From Apiotrichum sp. Y4204 (Eukaryota; Basidiomycota; Tremellomycetes; Trichosporonales; Trichosporonaceae), in the NCBI GenBank assembly GCA_025531455.1, contig JAMYHL010000003.1, forward strand, positions 434,001 through 498,000: a stretch of DNA of 64,000 nt, in the 5' to 3' direction. Both the position numbers and the translations under genes were made by a program. The stretch's first letter is position 1; each line of letters starts with the position of its first letter. Under the pieces are notes generated by a model. It was not told where the DNA came from and searched no databases. It saw nothing but the letters and a program-made list of their open reading frames with translations. This document shows, piece after piece, positions 10,207 to 21,200 of the stretch.

Positions 10207-11529
10207 CTAGAGCTTGGACTGCGGCTGCTCATTGACAAACAGTCCCGCCACGCCGAATCCAGTACCCGCACACATGGAAGTGACGAAGAACTGGGCGTTT
10301 GTGCGGCGCGCCTCGGCAAGCGCGGTGGTGACCTGCCGCGCACCCGTCGCGCCGAGGGGGTGTCCGAGCGCGATTGCGCCACCGCACGGGTTGAGCTTGT
10401 TCATGTCAAACTTGAGCTCCTGGGCACAGTACAGCGCCTGGCCCGCAAACGCCTCGTTGATCTCGAAAATGTCAATGTCGCCAACTGACAGGTGCGTCTT
10501 TGCGAGCAGCTTCGGGATGGCCACTGCCGGTCCGATGCCCATGACGCGCGGCGGCACGCCGGCAGTCACGACCTTGCACACCTTGCCGATGATCGGCAGA
10601 CCGAGCTCGTTCGCGACGGAGCGGCGGGCGAGGATGAGCGCCGCCGCGCCATCCGTGAGCTGCGACGCGTTGCCCGCGGTGGTTGTTCCATCCGCCTTGA
10701 ACGCCGGCTTGATCGACGCGAGCGACTGGGCAGTCACGCCGTACCGGATACAGTCGTCCCGTGTGACTGTGGTGCCGTTCACGGTCACGGGGGTGATCTC
10801 CGAGTCAAACTTGCCAGCCTTCTGCGCCGCCTCCGCCTTCTGGTACGAGCTCGCGGCGAACGCGTCCTGCGATGCGCGGGGGATGTTGTGGCTGGGTGTC
10901 AGCTGGAGGAACGACTCGCGCTCAGCTCAGACTTACTCCGAGACGACGTTTTCGTTCGTGATGCCCATGGGAATGATGCAGTCGGCGGCCACTGCCATCA
11001 GCTTCTACCCTCTAGAGAATTCACTCACACTGCGTGCCGAGGACCTCTTTGGACGTCGGGTGGTCGAGCGGGTTCTTGTTATAGTGGTGGGTCATGCTCT
11101 CGCACCCGCCCGCCATGCCAATATCAATATCGCCCGCAAGGATCTCATTCGTGATCGTCCAGATGGCCTGGAGAGAGGAGGAGCACTGGCGGTTTACGGT
11201 CGAGACGCTCGTCTCGACCGGGATACCCGCATGCAGCGCCGCCATGCGGGTGATGCTCGCGCCGCCGCGCGGCGTGCGTACCGTGCCGACCTGGATGTCC
11301 TCGATCAGCGCGGGGTCAATCCCAGCCGCGGAGATGGCGCCCCGGAAGACAGCCGCCATCATGTCCTCGTACCGCGCGTCCTTGAGCGCGCCCTTGTGCG
11401 CCTTGCACATTGGCGTGCGCTTCGCGGACACTACCTGTCAGTTGTGGGTCTTAGGGCAGCGCAAAGGCCACACGCACCAATGACGACGTCGTCGGGGTTT
11501 TTGGCGAGGAGGGCTGCGCGTCCAGACAT
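10207..11529 (-). CDS. Peroxisomal 3-ketoacyl-CoA thiolase (acetyl-CoA C-acyltransferase)
   Basis: Four exons. The three introns end at a GTAG acceptor after VVI, at GCAG before LAADCIIPMG, and at CCAG before HNIPRAS. All thiolase landmarks are present: the acyl-carrying Cys in NRQCSSSLQA, the NEAFAGQ segment, GHPLGATGARQ with the catalytic His, and the second Cys in SMCAGTGFG. It should catalyse the last step of beta-oxidation, cleaving 3-ketoacyl-CoA with CoA. The C-terminus is Ser-Lys-Leu, a canonical PTS1 for peroxisomal import. The N-terminus (MSGRAALLAKNPDD) lacks the PTS2 nonapeptide usual for peroxisomal thiolases such as yeast POT1. Length, about 415 aa, is normal. Confidence 0.93.
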
Positions 11530-12430
11530 GGTGAGAGTGATGGTGGAAGAGAAAAACTCATTGCTGGACAAATGCTGGATGTGGGACCGTTATATTGCAT
11601 CGCGGGGACAATGGGTGTGATGCAAGAATCCGAACTCCACAATCCACTGCTGTCTACCCCCAGGAGAGTCGGCTATAGCTTTGCCCCGCAGCAATCTCCA
11701 TCTCCATATCCCGGGAATAACCCTGGAGCTGTCGGCCAACGCCGAACTCCGCCCCAGCCAGCCCCCACACGTATGACTCATGTCCGCGGCCGGCGGCGAC
11801 AACGCGACAGCGACGACAGCTTTGCAACGGCCGGAGCGATCTCCGTAGATCCGGAGATAACAGTAACCGTGCTGCGGTTATCTACAAGATGCATACCTTG
11901 ACTTGATCGTTCAACTTACATCTTGATCATTCAAGAATGACAACGTGCTTGCCCGCGGTTTGTCCCCGTCCCTGCCCAATCGAGACAGTTCCACATTCCC
12001 ACCACTGACCGAGGAGCCGACGCCTGCCGACGCCATTCAGCACTGCTTCTCATGACGCCAACAGCCGAACAGACGAGGACGCAAGCGCTGCCGCCGAGAG
12101 CCCGCTACCGCACTGGAAGCAGCGTTGGAATGGAGTGTATAGCATGCACTACTAAGTACTGATGGCAGGCCAGCAGGCCCCCAGGTTATGCGCTGACGAG
12201 GCTGGACGGCCGGATGCTTTCAATTGTCTTACTTGTCGCATACCGTCTTTGCCGTCTCTGCCGTGCAACGTGCCGCGGCTGATTGATTCCTGCCGAACAG
12301 TGCTCGTCACCACCCCGGCGTCCGGCAACAACAACAAACATGCGCATAAAAAGGACAGTCGAACTGAAGAGACATGCAATTCAGCAAGCAAATTCTTCTC
12401 ACTCTCTCACCCGCATTACATCCTCTCACA
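11530..12430. other. Divergent promoter region, 0.9 kb
   Basis: Separates the thiolase (minus) from the quinone-oxidoreductase-like gene (plus). A TATA-like CATAAAAAGG lies at about 12344, roughly 85 bp before the plus-strand ATG. No coding frame is supported. Confidence 0.45.
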
Positions 12431-13601
12431 ATGCCCCAGATGCAAGCTCAGTGGACGCAGACCACGCGCGGCCTGCCGTGGGACGTACTCACGCTCACCA
12501 CCGGCGCGGTCCCAACTCTCCCCCCACCCGTCCCACTGCCCAAGGACGCCGCCCAGCCAGAGGAGTGGCTCTTGATCGACGTCGCCTTTGCAGCTCTCAA
12601 CCCCGGTGCGATCTGGCAGATGGTCCTCCTTCCCGACCGGATGCGTGCCGCCAACAGCGTCCCCGAGATGGATCTGAGCGGCACGGTCGTCGACGTGTGG
12701 CACCCCGACGAAACCGCAAAAGAGGGTGCGCGCTTCGCCGTCGGCGACAAGATCTGCGCCATGCTCCCCGCCGCCTTCCTCCTCCCTACGGGAAACGGCG
12801 CACTCGCAAAGCGGATCCGCATTCCCGCGAAATACGCGGTCCATAAACCCCGCGACACGACATTTGCGCACGGCGCCGGCGCCATGCTCGCGGGTCTGAC
12901 TGCGCGCCAGCTCGTCCTCGAGTCGGGCGCAAAGACCGGGGACCGCGTGCTGATTAACGCTGCGTCGGGTGGGATCGGGCACCTCGTCGTGCAGATGGTG
13001 CGGAATGCCGTCGGACCCACCGGTTTTGTCGTGGGCGTCTGTGGGGCGGCGAAGGCGGAGATGATCAAGTCGCTCGGTGCGGATGAAGTGAGTCGAGCCC
13101 GTGGGCACTAGATGAAACTAACCCCAGACAATTGACTACGCCGCGCACTCCGACCTGGGGGCCCACCTCACTGCGCGCTTCGGCGCGTCCCCGTTCGACG
13201 TGGTAATCGACGTGCTCGGCAAGCAAGCGCTGTACGCCGCTTCGCCGCGCTTTCTCGTCCCTGGCGGCCTGTACGAGAGTGTGGGAATCAAGCCCCCCGG
13301 TTTCTCGATCCCCGACTTTTTGCGGGCCGTGTGGAAGATGAAGCTCAACGAGTGGTGGCCGACTACCGCGTGGCTCGGCGGTGTGGGGAGGAAGTGGGGC
13401 GCGTGTGCGATGATGTCGCCCACGCTGGCGGACCGCCAGGCCGTGGTGGATATGCTTGAACGCAAGGAGATCAAGGTCGTGATTGACAGTATCTTCGCGT
13501 TTGAGGAAGCGGATAAAGCGTACCGCCGCCTTGGGGAGGGGCATGCCGCGGGCAAGATTGTCGTCAAAGTCGACCCGGCCATCGGGGATAATGAGTGCTA
13601 G
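12431..13601 (+). CDS. NAD(P)H:quinone oxidoreductase-like MDR enzyme (zinc-independent)
   Basis: Two exons (12431-13087 and 13128-13601) flank a 40-nt intron; the product is about 376 aa. It is a medium-chain dehydrogenase/reductase of the quinone-oxidoreductase/enoyl-reductase branch. It has an N-terminal GroES-like fold with ALNPG and PEMDLSGTVVDV, then the nucleotide-binding AASGGIGHLVVQMVRNAVG. A VIDVLGKQALYAASPRFLVPGG segment and a typical DKAYRRLGEGHAAGKIVVKV C-terminus follow. The zinc-ligand Cys/His residues of alcohol dehydrogenases are absent. Probable NADPH-dependent reduction of quinones or enones in the cytosol. Its divergent pairing with the thiolase gene does not by itself prove a shared pathway. 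Confidence 0.88.
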
Positions 13602-13752
13602 ATGACGAGGTGTGTCTGTGTTGAGCAGTATAGTAGTACCGAATCCAGTGTTTCATACAAGTAACGAGAAGCCCAGTCGCCGAGAGAGTAACAAAAATAC
13701 CAGTGCATGTAACTATAATATACGAGCACACAAGAAAGTTCCAACTATATAA

Positions 13753-14527
13753 TTAGAAAAGAGCAAGCGCACCAAGCACGACCGCAGCGACACCAGCAGC
13801 CGACGCGCCAAGAGACATGGCGCCGCTGCCCGGCGCCGAGGTAGCCGGGCCAGAGGGAGCGGCGGTGCCGCTCGAGTTGGTGCGCGTGCCGTTCGCCGCG
13901 CCAGAGGGGCTGGGGGCGCCGGTCGGCGCCGCAGCTCCAGAGGTCGCGTGGGAGTGCCCATCGTCCGCGTGGGAGTGTGAGTGGTTGTCCTCCCCGTGCG
14001 AGTGGCCGTCGCCGGTGCCGTTCGTCGGCGCGGCGGGCGCGCCAGTCGCCCCAGCAGACGCACTGCCCGAGGGGGCAGCAGCGGTACCCGTGGCGTTTGG
14101 CGCGTTGGTAGCCGCCGCGCCGCTCATGGCGGCGTTTGAGGCCGCGAGGTTGGTGCACATCTTCTTGAGCGTCTCCCCGATCGAGGCGCCGCGAGCCTGG
14201 TCAAATGCGCCGGCGGTAACTGCGCAGGACAGGCAGCTCTCGACTTCGGCCCACTTGTCGTCCTGTCGTTAGAATTTGGAGTCTGAGGCACTCACGGGAC
14301 AGAGGGAGCCGCAGACTGCGTTGTCGCCCGTGTGGCAGCCTGCATACCCGGTGCTGAGGGTTGTGCACTGCGCGGCACACGACTCGGGGAGGAGGGAGGC
14401 GAGGCCCTGCCGCGCCTCGAGGCGGAGGAGGGCGTCGGGGTTGGGCGTCGCGGTCGCTGGAGTTAGATACGTAGGAGGGAGGTGGGGGCATACCGAGGGC
14501 AGCGGTGAGGAGGAGAGCGGGGAGCAT
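13753..14527 (-). CDS. CFEM-like, His-rich, GPI-type cell-surface protein
   Basis: Three exons, 234 aa. Residues 1-12 form a signal peptide (MLPALLLTAALA). Residues 38-101 hold eight cysteines spaced C-x3-C-x9-C-x7-C-x3-C-x10-C-x2-C-x22-C, preceded by a Pro. This is close to the CFEM fold, although the fourth and fifth Cys are C-x3-C instead of CxC. A Ser/Thr/Ala/Pro-rich stalk contains a His/Asp cluster (DGHSHGEDNHSHSHADDG) likely to bind transition metals. The protein ends in a small-residue site and a hydrophobic tail (AAGVAAVVLGALALF), as expected for GPI attachment. CFEM proteins in fungi bind haem or act at the surface. Regulation by iron is suggested by the GATA-type inverted repeat about 190 bp upstream. 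Haem binding is not proven: the diagnostic CFEM Asp position is uncertain. Confidence 0.82.
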
Positions 14528-14719
14528 TGTGCCGAGACGATGGGGGCATTGTTCTTCTTCTCGTCGCTTCATGCCTATATGTACTGTATTCTGGCGGCGG
14601 TGCTGAAATCTGCGACTGGGTGGGGAATAGTCTGGTCGGCCGGCTTCGGGCCCGGTGAGCTGCAAGACTGGGCACGAGCGGGACGACAGGCAGCATTCAT
14701 TCCAACTTTGACCCATCCC

Positions 14720-14770
14720 GTTATCTGATTAGACGCCCACTCCGCCCAATTGCCAAAGTAATCAGATAAC
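14720..14770. promoter_or_regulatory. Perfect inverted repeat of ATCAGATAA (iron-type GATA sites)
   Basis: GTTATCTGATTA (14720-14731) and its exact reverse complement TAATCAGATAAC (14759-14770) are separated by 27 bp. Each arm contains ATCWGATAA, the consensus reported for fungal iron-responsive GATA repressors (Sre1/Fep1/Urbs1 group). The pair lies 193-243 bp upstream of the minus-strand ATG of the CFEM-like gene. The surrounding 14528-15071 stretch holds nothing else I can identify. Confidence 0.6.
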
Positions 14771-15071
14771 CACACTACCACCACACCGGCCGAAACACCT
14801 CGGCCACGCCCTGCCATATGCCCTGCCAAGCGCCGGTTCCTGCCAGGCCGCGGCTGCTTGAAATGCACGCAGGCCAGGACTTGGGGAGACGACGCACGGG
14901 GTTCTAGAGCCTCTACGCTACCGCATGCACAGAGTCAGAGTCAGGTTGGTCGGAATCTCTCTCCTGGGCCGTTGTCTGGGCCGCAGTCGTTGACGATCCC
15001 TGCGTACAGTCGGGCCCGACTCTCTTTCTCCTATCAGTGTGGCGTATCTACATAGACTGCGCCACAGAGAT

Positions 15072-15692
15072 ATGTCCAGGAGATATCGAGTAGGTCCATC
15101 GCGTACCAAGCGCTGAGAAGCTGAGAGCAGCTAGGGCAGAGCACAGCACGAAACCCACCCCGCCACACCGCCGAACGAGCGCACACCTATCGCCACCACA
15201 GCCCCCGCCGCCCATTCCCTCCTTGCGCCGCTCCTCCGTGCTGTCGAGACCGCCCTACACGTCGCGGTGCCCGGCGTGCGCCCCGCCCTCCAGCCGACAG
15301 GCGACCGCGGGCGCACCGTTCTGGTTCCCGAGCGGCTTCCGGCCATTACACACCAGCCGCAGCTCGTTCTCGTGAGCACGCTCGCGAACATCTATCTCGT
15401 CATGTATCCCCCCGGATCTGACTGAATGCGTGTCGGGGCCACGATCGACTGGACGGCCACCGCGTATGGCAAAGTGTACGAGCATCCGGAGGCGCCGCGC
15501 GAGGCGCGGCTGCGCCACGAGCTGTTCCTCCGCGCGCTGCGGCGCGTCGTCGGCGTTAGGAGTACGCCGCCGCGTGTTGTGATAAAGGCCATGATGCGCG
15601 CCGATGCTGTTGGCGAGTGTGAGCCGGGAGACGAGTCGGAAGAGGATGGGAGCGGCGAGGAGGAGATTGACCCCGAGATGTTTGGGGGATAG
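15072..15692 (+). CDS. Uncertain spliced gene with acidic C-terminus
   Basis: The supported part is an open frame with protein-like character. One block runs from about 15135 to 15422 and includes LLAPLLRAVETALHVAVPG. A second block, from 15426 or 15483 to 15692, is helical and ends DESEEDGSGEEEIDPEMFGG. Both are in the same frame but are separated by an in-frame TGA at 15423-15425. A phase-0 intron 15372-15482 (GTGAGC...CGAG) would remove the stop. A phase-0 intron 15090-15134 would attach the start MSRRYR at 15072. That model gives about 154 aa. The second acceptor skips an earlier AG, so the model is tentative. No family recognised. It could equally be a broken gene. Confidence 0.4.
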
Positions 15693-15870
15693 GTGTGGTG
15701 TTGTATCTGCCACATTGATCACACTGATGACCACCACTCGCAACGACATCATCTACGGCGTTCTCCACCGATTCCAACTTCCATCTTGGCCATCTCCATC
15801 ATCTTTCACTCCTCATTCCCGTATACCCAGTTCCAAAAAGCATTCTCGAGATGTCCTCAAGAGGCAGCAT

Positions 15871-15950
15871 GGACGAGTTAGGAATCGAACCAAAGACCTT
15901 TCCAAATCACCGATGCGAATGGAACGCTCTACCAACTGAGCTACACGCCC
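15871..15950 (-). tRNA. trnA(CGC): tRNA-Ala(CGC) with short intron
   Basis: Minus strand: acceptor GGGCGTG pairs with CTCGTCC, including the alanine identity pair G3:U70. The D-arm is GCTCAGTTGGTAGAGC. The anticodon stem TTCCA/TGGAA encloses TTCGCA (anticodon CGC), and an 8-nt intron (TCGGTGAT) follows position 37. The T-arm has GGTTCGATTCC. There are U6:U67 and U51:U63 mismatches, both shared with the Ala(AGC) gene at 36.2 kb. A T5 run lies about 30 nt downstream (15835-15839). Confidence 0.88.
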
Positions 15951-16073
15951 GCCACGAGCCGCGATTAGGACAGCGTCTCCGCATCACAACGAAGATCGTA
16001 GTCGTTGCAACGCATTACGGTACATCTTGTAGATCGTATCCTATAGTATTATCGTGTCACAGCCCACTTCTAT

Positions 16074-17533
16074 CTAAAAGTACACCTCCTCCACAGTCAT
16101 CCACAAGTCTTTGGCCGTCTGGAGGCCCGCGGCGCCGTCCGGGGTCGCCATGGTCGCCATGCACGCGAAGACGGCAATGTCACGCTGGCAGACCGGACAC
16201 TGTGTGCCTCTTGTCTGCTGGAACCACGACTGGAGTCAGCACACCCCAAAAACGGGGACTCACCGGCCAACACTCGGTGTGCACCACATGTCCACACGGC
16301 GGGGAGCACGTCTCGGACGCGGCGATCGGCGTGCGGCACACGGCACAGCAGTGGTTGAGGTTGAGCGGCTCCTTGACGCTCGCGCGCACGCGGTGTTGGT
16401 CGAGGTACGCTGTTGCGCGACGCTCGCGTTCTCTAGGCCCGGCGGTATCCAGTGCACGGGCAATGTCGTGCACGACACACGCACGGTCTCGCAGCGTCCG
16501 CGGAGTGGTATATGCGAAGCGGCGGAGATCCGTGTCGAGCTGCCATGCGCGCTCTTTCACCCCTGCCGCGTCGTACGCCCCATTCACCTTTGACCTCCAG
16601 CTCTCCTTCACGGCTGCGAGGAAGGGCGCTGCGCCGCCCAGCGGTGGGGTCAAGGGGCGCACAGTGTCGTTCGCGAGCAGATCGGACGGCAGAGACTTCC
16701 ACAGGGCATCCGCGTCGCCTTGCCCCGTGCAGTGCGTCATTGCATCGTGCAGCAGCGCGGCTAATGTCAGATCCCGGTTGCATACTGGACAGCGACAGGT
16801 GTCGGCATTTTCTAGCGTGGTCTGCCGTCAGCACAGGCCAAGGTTGTAGTGACGCTCCTCAGAGTCCATGGTCGTCTGGCTCTCCTGGTCTCCGCCCGCC
16901 ACGCACCTGAATGCACGAGTAGTGAAAGTGGTGGCCACACGGGAGACGGGATGCCTGCCCCTCAAGCGTTGCCCAGCACACCCCGCACGCGCGCCCCGTT
17001 GGCGGGACGTCGCGGCCGAGCATCTGCTGGGCGAGATATCGCCGCTGTCCCGGGCGGAGGCGGGTAGTGAGGAGGGACAGCGCGCGGAAGGCATCAGCCG
17101 CAGCCATCGGGTCTGAGGCTTCGGAGATGTCTGCAGCGGGAGACTGGGCGTTTCCGCTGTCCCTGTCCGCGCCGGGGGCCGCGGCGGTCGCGAGATGGGT
17201 ACGGAGGACGGCGATGGCGCGGTATGTGCGCTCGAGGACGGGATCATCGACGCGCGCGGTGGCTGTCGAGAAGCGTGCGGGGAGCGCGTAAACGTGCTCG
17301 TTCGACCCGCGCGGATAGCCCGTCACGGCAGCGCCGTATGCGACGGCCAGCCGGCGGCGGCGCTCCTGTGTGTCTCGCCGGCGCTCGGTGGGATTCAGCG
17401 GCGGAGGAGGCGGCGGCGCCGGCGGGGGACGCACGACCTCGGGCGCGGGCTCGGGGTTCATGACGTGCAGCGAGTGCATTTTGTCACTTGACATGGTGGT
17501 TGATGGCTGCTGGGGCTGTGTAGACGGGAACAA
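16074..17533 (-). CDS. Protein with two RING-H2 fingers, probable E3 ubiquitin ligase
   Basis: Three exons encode about 445 aa. The N-terminal third is low complexity with a polyproline run (residues ~37-50). The first RING-H2, split by an intron, reads CGVC...CGHHFHYSC...CPVC. A helical linker of about 130 aa leads to a second RING-H2, also split by an intron: CCAVC...CGHVVHTEC...CPVCQRD. The protein ends WMTVEEVYF. Two RING-H2 domains imply E2 recruitment and ubiquitin ligase activity, but the substrate is unknown. There are no membrane segments. The start could be ATG 17533 or, with a better-looking context, ATG 17494 (MSSDKMHSLHV). The domain arrangement differs from RBR ligases because there is no IBR between the fingers. 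Confidence 0.85.
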
Positions 17534-18263
17534 GAGTGGAAGAGAGACGAATCAAGTGAGAAGGCTGTGCTGTTTGCCGTTGACTTTGCTGTTGTGTCGT
17601 GTTGTTTTTGTTTCGATTTGATCGGCGTGAGTCAGAAGGAAACGGCAGGATAAGTAATTCAGGACATCAGGATCACCAAAGTGCCGATCATATGCATATG
17701 CTTATTCAAGCTTATGGACTAATGGACTTAATGGGGGTTGTCGGGTCGTCTCGCTGAGGGGGCCTCGGCCTAGGACTACACACATCTTATGCTATGTCAA
17801 ACGTCAGCAGCGCGGGTACCTGGAGGGGCAGCGCGGCAAAGTATCGGATGCATTGCGCGGCGGAGTATTACGCAGCAGATAGAAACTCTGATGTTTACAA
17901 AAGTGATGCATGCCGAGAGAGAGGAGAATGGAATGCCCCGAGTGTCGCGCAGCCCGCCTGGAGCGGATGAGGTTATTTCAACCGTCATCGCTGCAACCGT
18001 CGGGCTTTTGTTGTTAGACCTCGACCCATTCCAGTCCAGCTCATTCCAGTCCAGCTCATTCCAGTCCAGCTCCAGTCCCGCTCCCTCATCTCCCCATCTC
18101 GGCAGCACCTCTGGAAACATTCCCCAGGTGAGCGAGCACACCTGCCGTTGTTGATTCCTGCATCCCACGATCGTCGAGGGACAGCGGTTTTGATATCGGA
18201 CATGTCGTGACTTTGCACTCGCACCGCCTCTCCCGTCACCGTATTTTGCCCTTGCACCACACC
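17534..18263. other. Divergent promoter region, 0.73 kb
   Basis: Upstream of both the RING gene (minus) and the module-repeat gene (plus). Apart from the 3 x 15-bp repeat at 18027-18071 I find no coding or RNA feature. Confidence 0.45.
18027..18071. repeat. Three perfect tandem copies of a 15-bp unit
   Basis: CATTCCAGTCCAGCT is repeated three times head to tail, followed by a partial CCAGTCCCGCT. It lies about 190-240 bp before the ATG at 18264, in promoter or 5' leader. Confidence 0.8.
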
Positions 18264-21200
18264 ATGGCATCATTCGAGTACCACCACTTTCGCCAGCTCC
18301 GCCATCCCGACGTCGACCCGCACTATCTCGACATCCAGCTCGACCACCTCTCCGATCTCGACAAGTATGGCGCGCAGTGTCCGACCGGCCTCCCAATCTT
18401 CGCCGTCATCGCCCCTGGCGTGCTGGTCGTGACGTTTGAGGGGGATCCGCCGTCGCTCGCATCACTCGGTCCTGCCATCTTTCAGCTGAGGGGCAAGGGC
18501 GAGGTGGTCTGGGCGGCCGACTCGACAACTCCTGGATGGCGTCTGCGAGAGCTGAGATGGTACGCTGACGAGCTGTCGCTGCTCGACACGCCCGACTTTG
18601 ACGCCGTCGTCGACTGCGCGTTCGAGCCCTCCGTCGCCGAGCGCGTGCGTGCACGCCGAGTGACTGGTCCCTGCCCGCGCACAGTCTGCAGTCCAGAGCC
18701 GAACCTGCAGGTTCTCGGCAGGGGACGGTACTTGCTCACGTTTCCGAGCCACGACGGCGCGCCAGAGTGGTGGTCGCACCCTGTCAACGTCGACATCCGC
18801 AACGAGATTATAGTCAACCACCACCAGGACACACCGCGCTGGCGCTTTGACGAGATCCGCGAGTATGTCATCCTTCTCGCTGACATCCATCTCGAGGCCG
18901 TGACTTCGGATCCGGAGCTCGTGGGATCGTCCGTGGGCGGCAAGCGGGGAACAGGGACACTGCGCCGGTCGACGTGGAGTCCGCGAGTCGCGCGCAACGG
19001 CAGCATATCGGACAATCTCGCAATGCAGATGAATAACCTCCATCTCGAGCGTGCACCGCCAGCAGGAGGGCCGCGGCGGGCGTCCGAGCCGATGACCACG
19101 CTTATGACAAAGCAGAGCATGATCACAGAGGAGCCGATCGAGGAGGTGGAAGCGTCGGTGCGGTGCGAGATTGTCGGTCATGGAGCCTTTGCAGTGATAT
19201 GGTACGAGCCGAACGCTATTCCGGAAGCGTGGCGGTCTTTTCGCGCACGCGTGCAGCTCCTCGCGCGCGGGGCAGTCATCGATATCCATCACGACACGCC
19301 TGCCGCCGTGCGCCGCGAGCTGACCGCCGCCGCGGTCGATCTCTACCTCCGGCTCGGGACGGCCGTCGCCGATGTCTCGGCCGTCTTCTCGCTCTCCATG
19401 CCAACGTACCCCATGCTCTACGCCCTGCTCCCGACGCCGGACAAGACGGATCCAACAACTATACCGCCCCCGCCGGCCCACGCTGGCCGTGTGCTCATCG
19501 AGATCCACAGCCGCGCCGCGCCGCCAGTCACGGCCCTGCCGGAGCGCCTGCCCCGCCTCGTCCTCCCCGACCCTCCGAACAACGTCTTCCGACTTCAGTC
19601 GCCGACCCCGCGCGCCGACGACCCAACTTTTGACCTCACTCCCGCGGCTGCCGCGCACTCACACCATCTCCAGAGCGTTCCCTCGCAGGAGATCAACCGC
19701 CACGCGGTCTACCTCTGGGCGTTGAAGGAGCTCATCGGAATTGCCGACCACGTCCCTCTCCCTGTCCTTGACATGCTAGCTCCTCCTGTACCTGCTCGAA
19801 CATTGCCTCCGGCCCTACAAACCAAAGCTGTCTCCCCACCAGAAAAGCCGACATCCGTCCCCTCATCTGCCACCTCTGCCCATGCCTCGCCTATGGTGAA
19901 CAGCTCCAATTCCCAGCCTAACTCTCAGGCTGTAAACACCAACACCGACTTTATCGGCATTGGCGTGCTGGACGTCACCCTTCCGTTCTTCTCCAACACC
20001 AAAGTCCGCGTTTACTTCATGAGCGAATCGGAGTACTTTTTCGAGGTCGCAGACATTACGCAGATCTCGCGCCTCGCGGAGCTAGGGGTCCATCTCGAGA
20101 ACGGCCTCGGCATGCAGATCGAGGCGTGGACAAACGTCAAAGCCATGCTGCGGTGGTATGCTCCACAGCTCCCGGCCTCGGCACTGGTCCCGCACCTCCC
20201 GGATCTTCCACCAGGTAGGGCACGTCTGGGATTCGCGCCGCATGTGCTTCGCCCACCGACGCCGTTCCCACCAGCGGCTGCAGCCGGCGACGCTACCGCG
20301 CTCCCGAAACTACGTCCCCGCGGACAGGGCGTTTACCATCTTGAATGGCCGGAAAAGCTGGGTGTTCCAGTCACGCAGATTGAGATTCGCGACGGCCGCG
20401 TCGGGATCCACGCGCATCGGAGTACGCCGAGTCCGACAATGGTATCTTGGCTCGCTGTCGCGATCAAGCTGCTCTTCGAAGAGTCTCCTGCGCCGTCACT
20501 CGCCCAGTTCCCTCGGAACCCGGGTCTGCAACCACAGCCGAGCCTACAGCCTTCACGGAGCCCACCACACGCACAGAGCCCGCCGCACGCCCAGAGCCCA
20601 GGCGCACACACACCCAGCACGCCGAACAACCCCCGCCGCCTCTCGGGGATAGGCAGCGCTTCGCCGCGCGGCTTCCCCACGCGCCCCGTCTCTCCGCCAG
20701 CAATACCGCCCCTCTCCCCACCGCGAACGAGTCCCAACCCGCCGCACACCCACAATCTCCCCTCCCCGCCGCGCGTCAGCCCAAGCTTGAAACCCGCGGC
20801 GTATCCCTATCCCCCGCGCGACATGTTTCCCGTGCCACGGCCATATGCCGCCGCGCCGTTTGACCTTCCTAATGGCCACGGGCAGAGTGGCGGGCACTTT
20901 TCACCCAGTGGCCACATCGCTCGCAACGCACATGACGGACTCGGGGGAGGACGCACACACAAACACGGCGGGCACACTCCATCGCGCTCGCCGCCGCCGC
21001 ATGGCCCTCTCCCGCGCTTCCCGACGGCGCACAATCGCAGCTCCTCGGTGTCTCCGGTACTAACCCCGCCCTGGGGTCCGCAAGCCCCGCAGGCGTCCCC
21101 CCACTCCCATTCGCCATCCCAGCCACATCCCCACCCCCCCCACTCCCACCCCCACTCCCAACCCCCTCCCGCGTACTCTCCCTCCCATCCTCCCCGGGGA

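Noticed and set aside
10214..11620. 468-codon plus-strand open frame
   Set aside because: Antisense to the thiolase exons; its existence follows from GC-rich codon bias, and its product has no motif.
18462..19658. 398-codon minus-strand open frame
   Set aside because: Antisense to the module-repeat gene; Arg/His/Val-rich, no domain.
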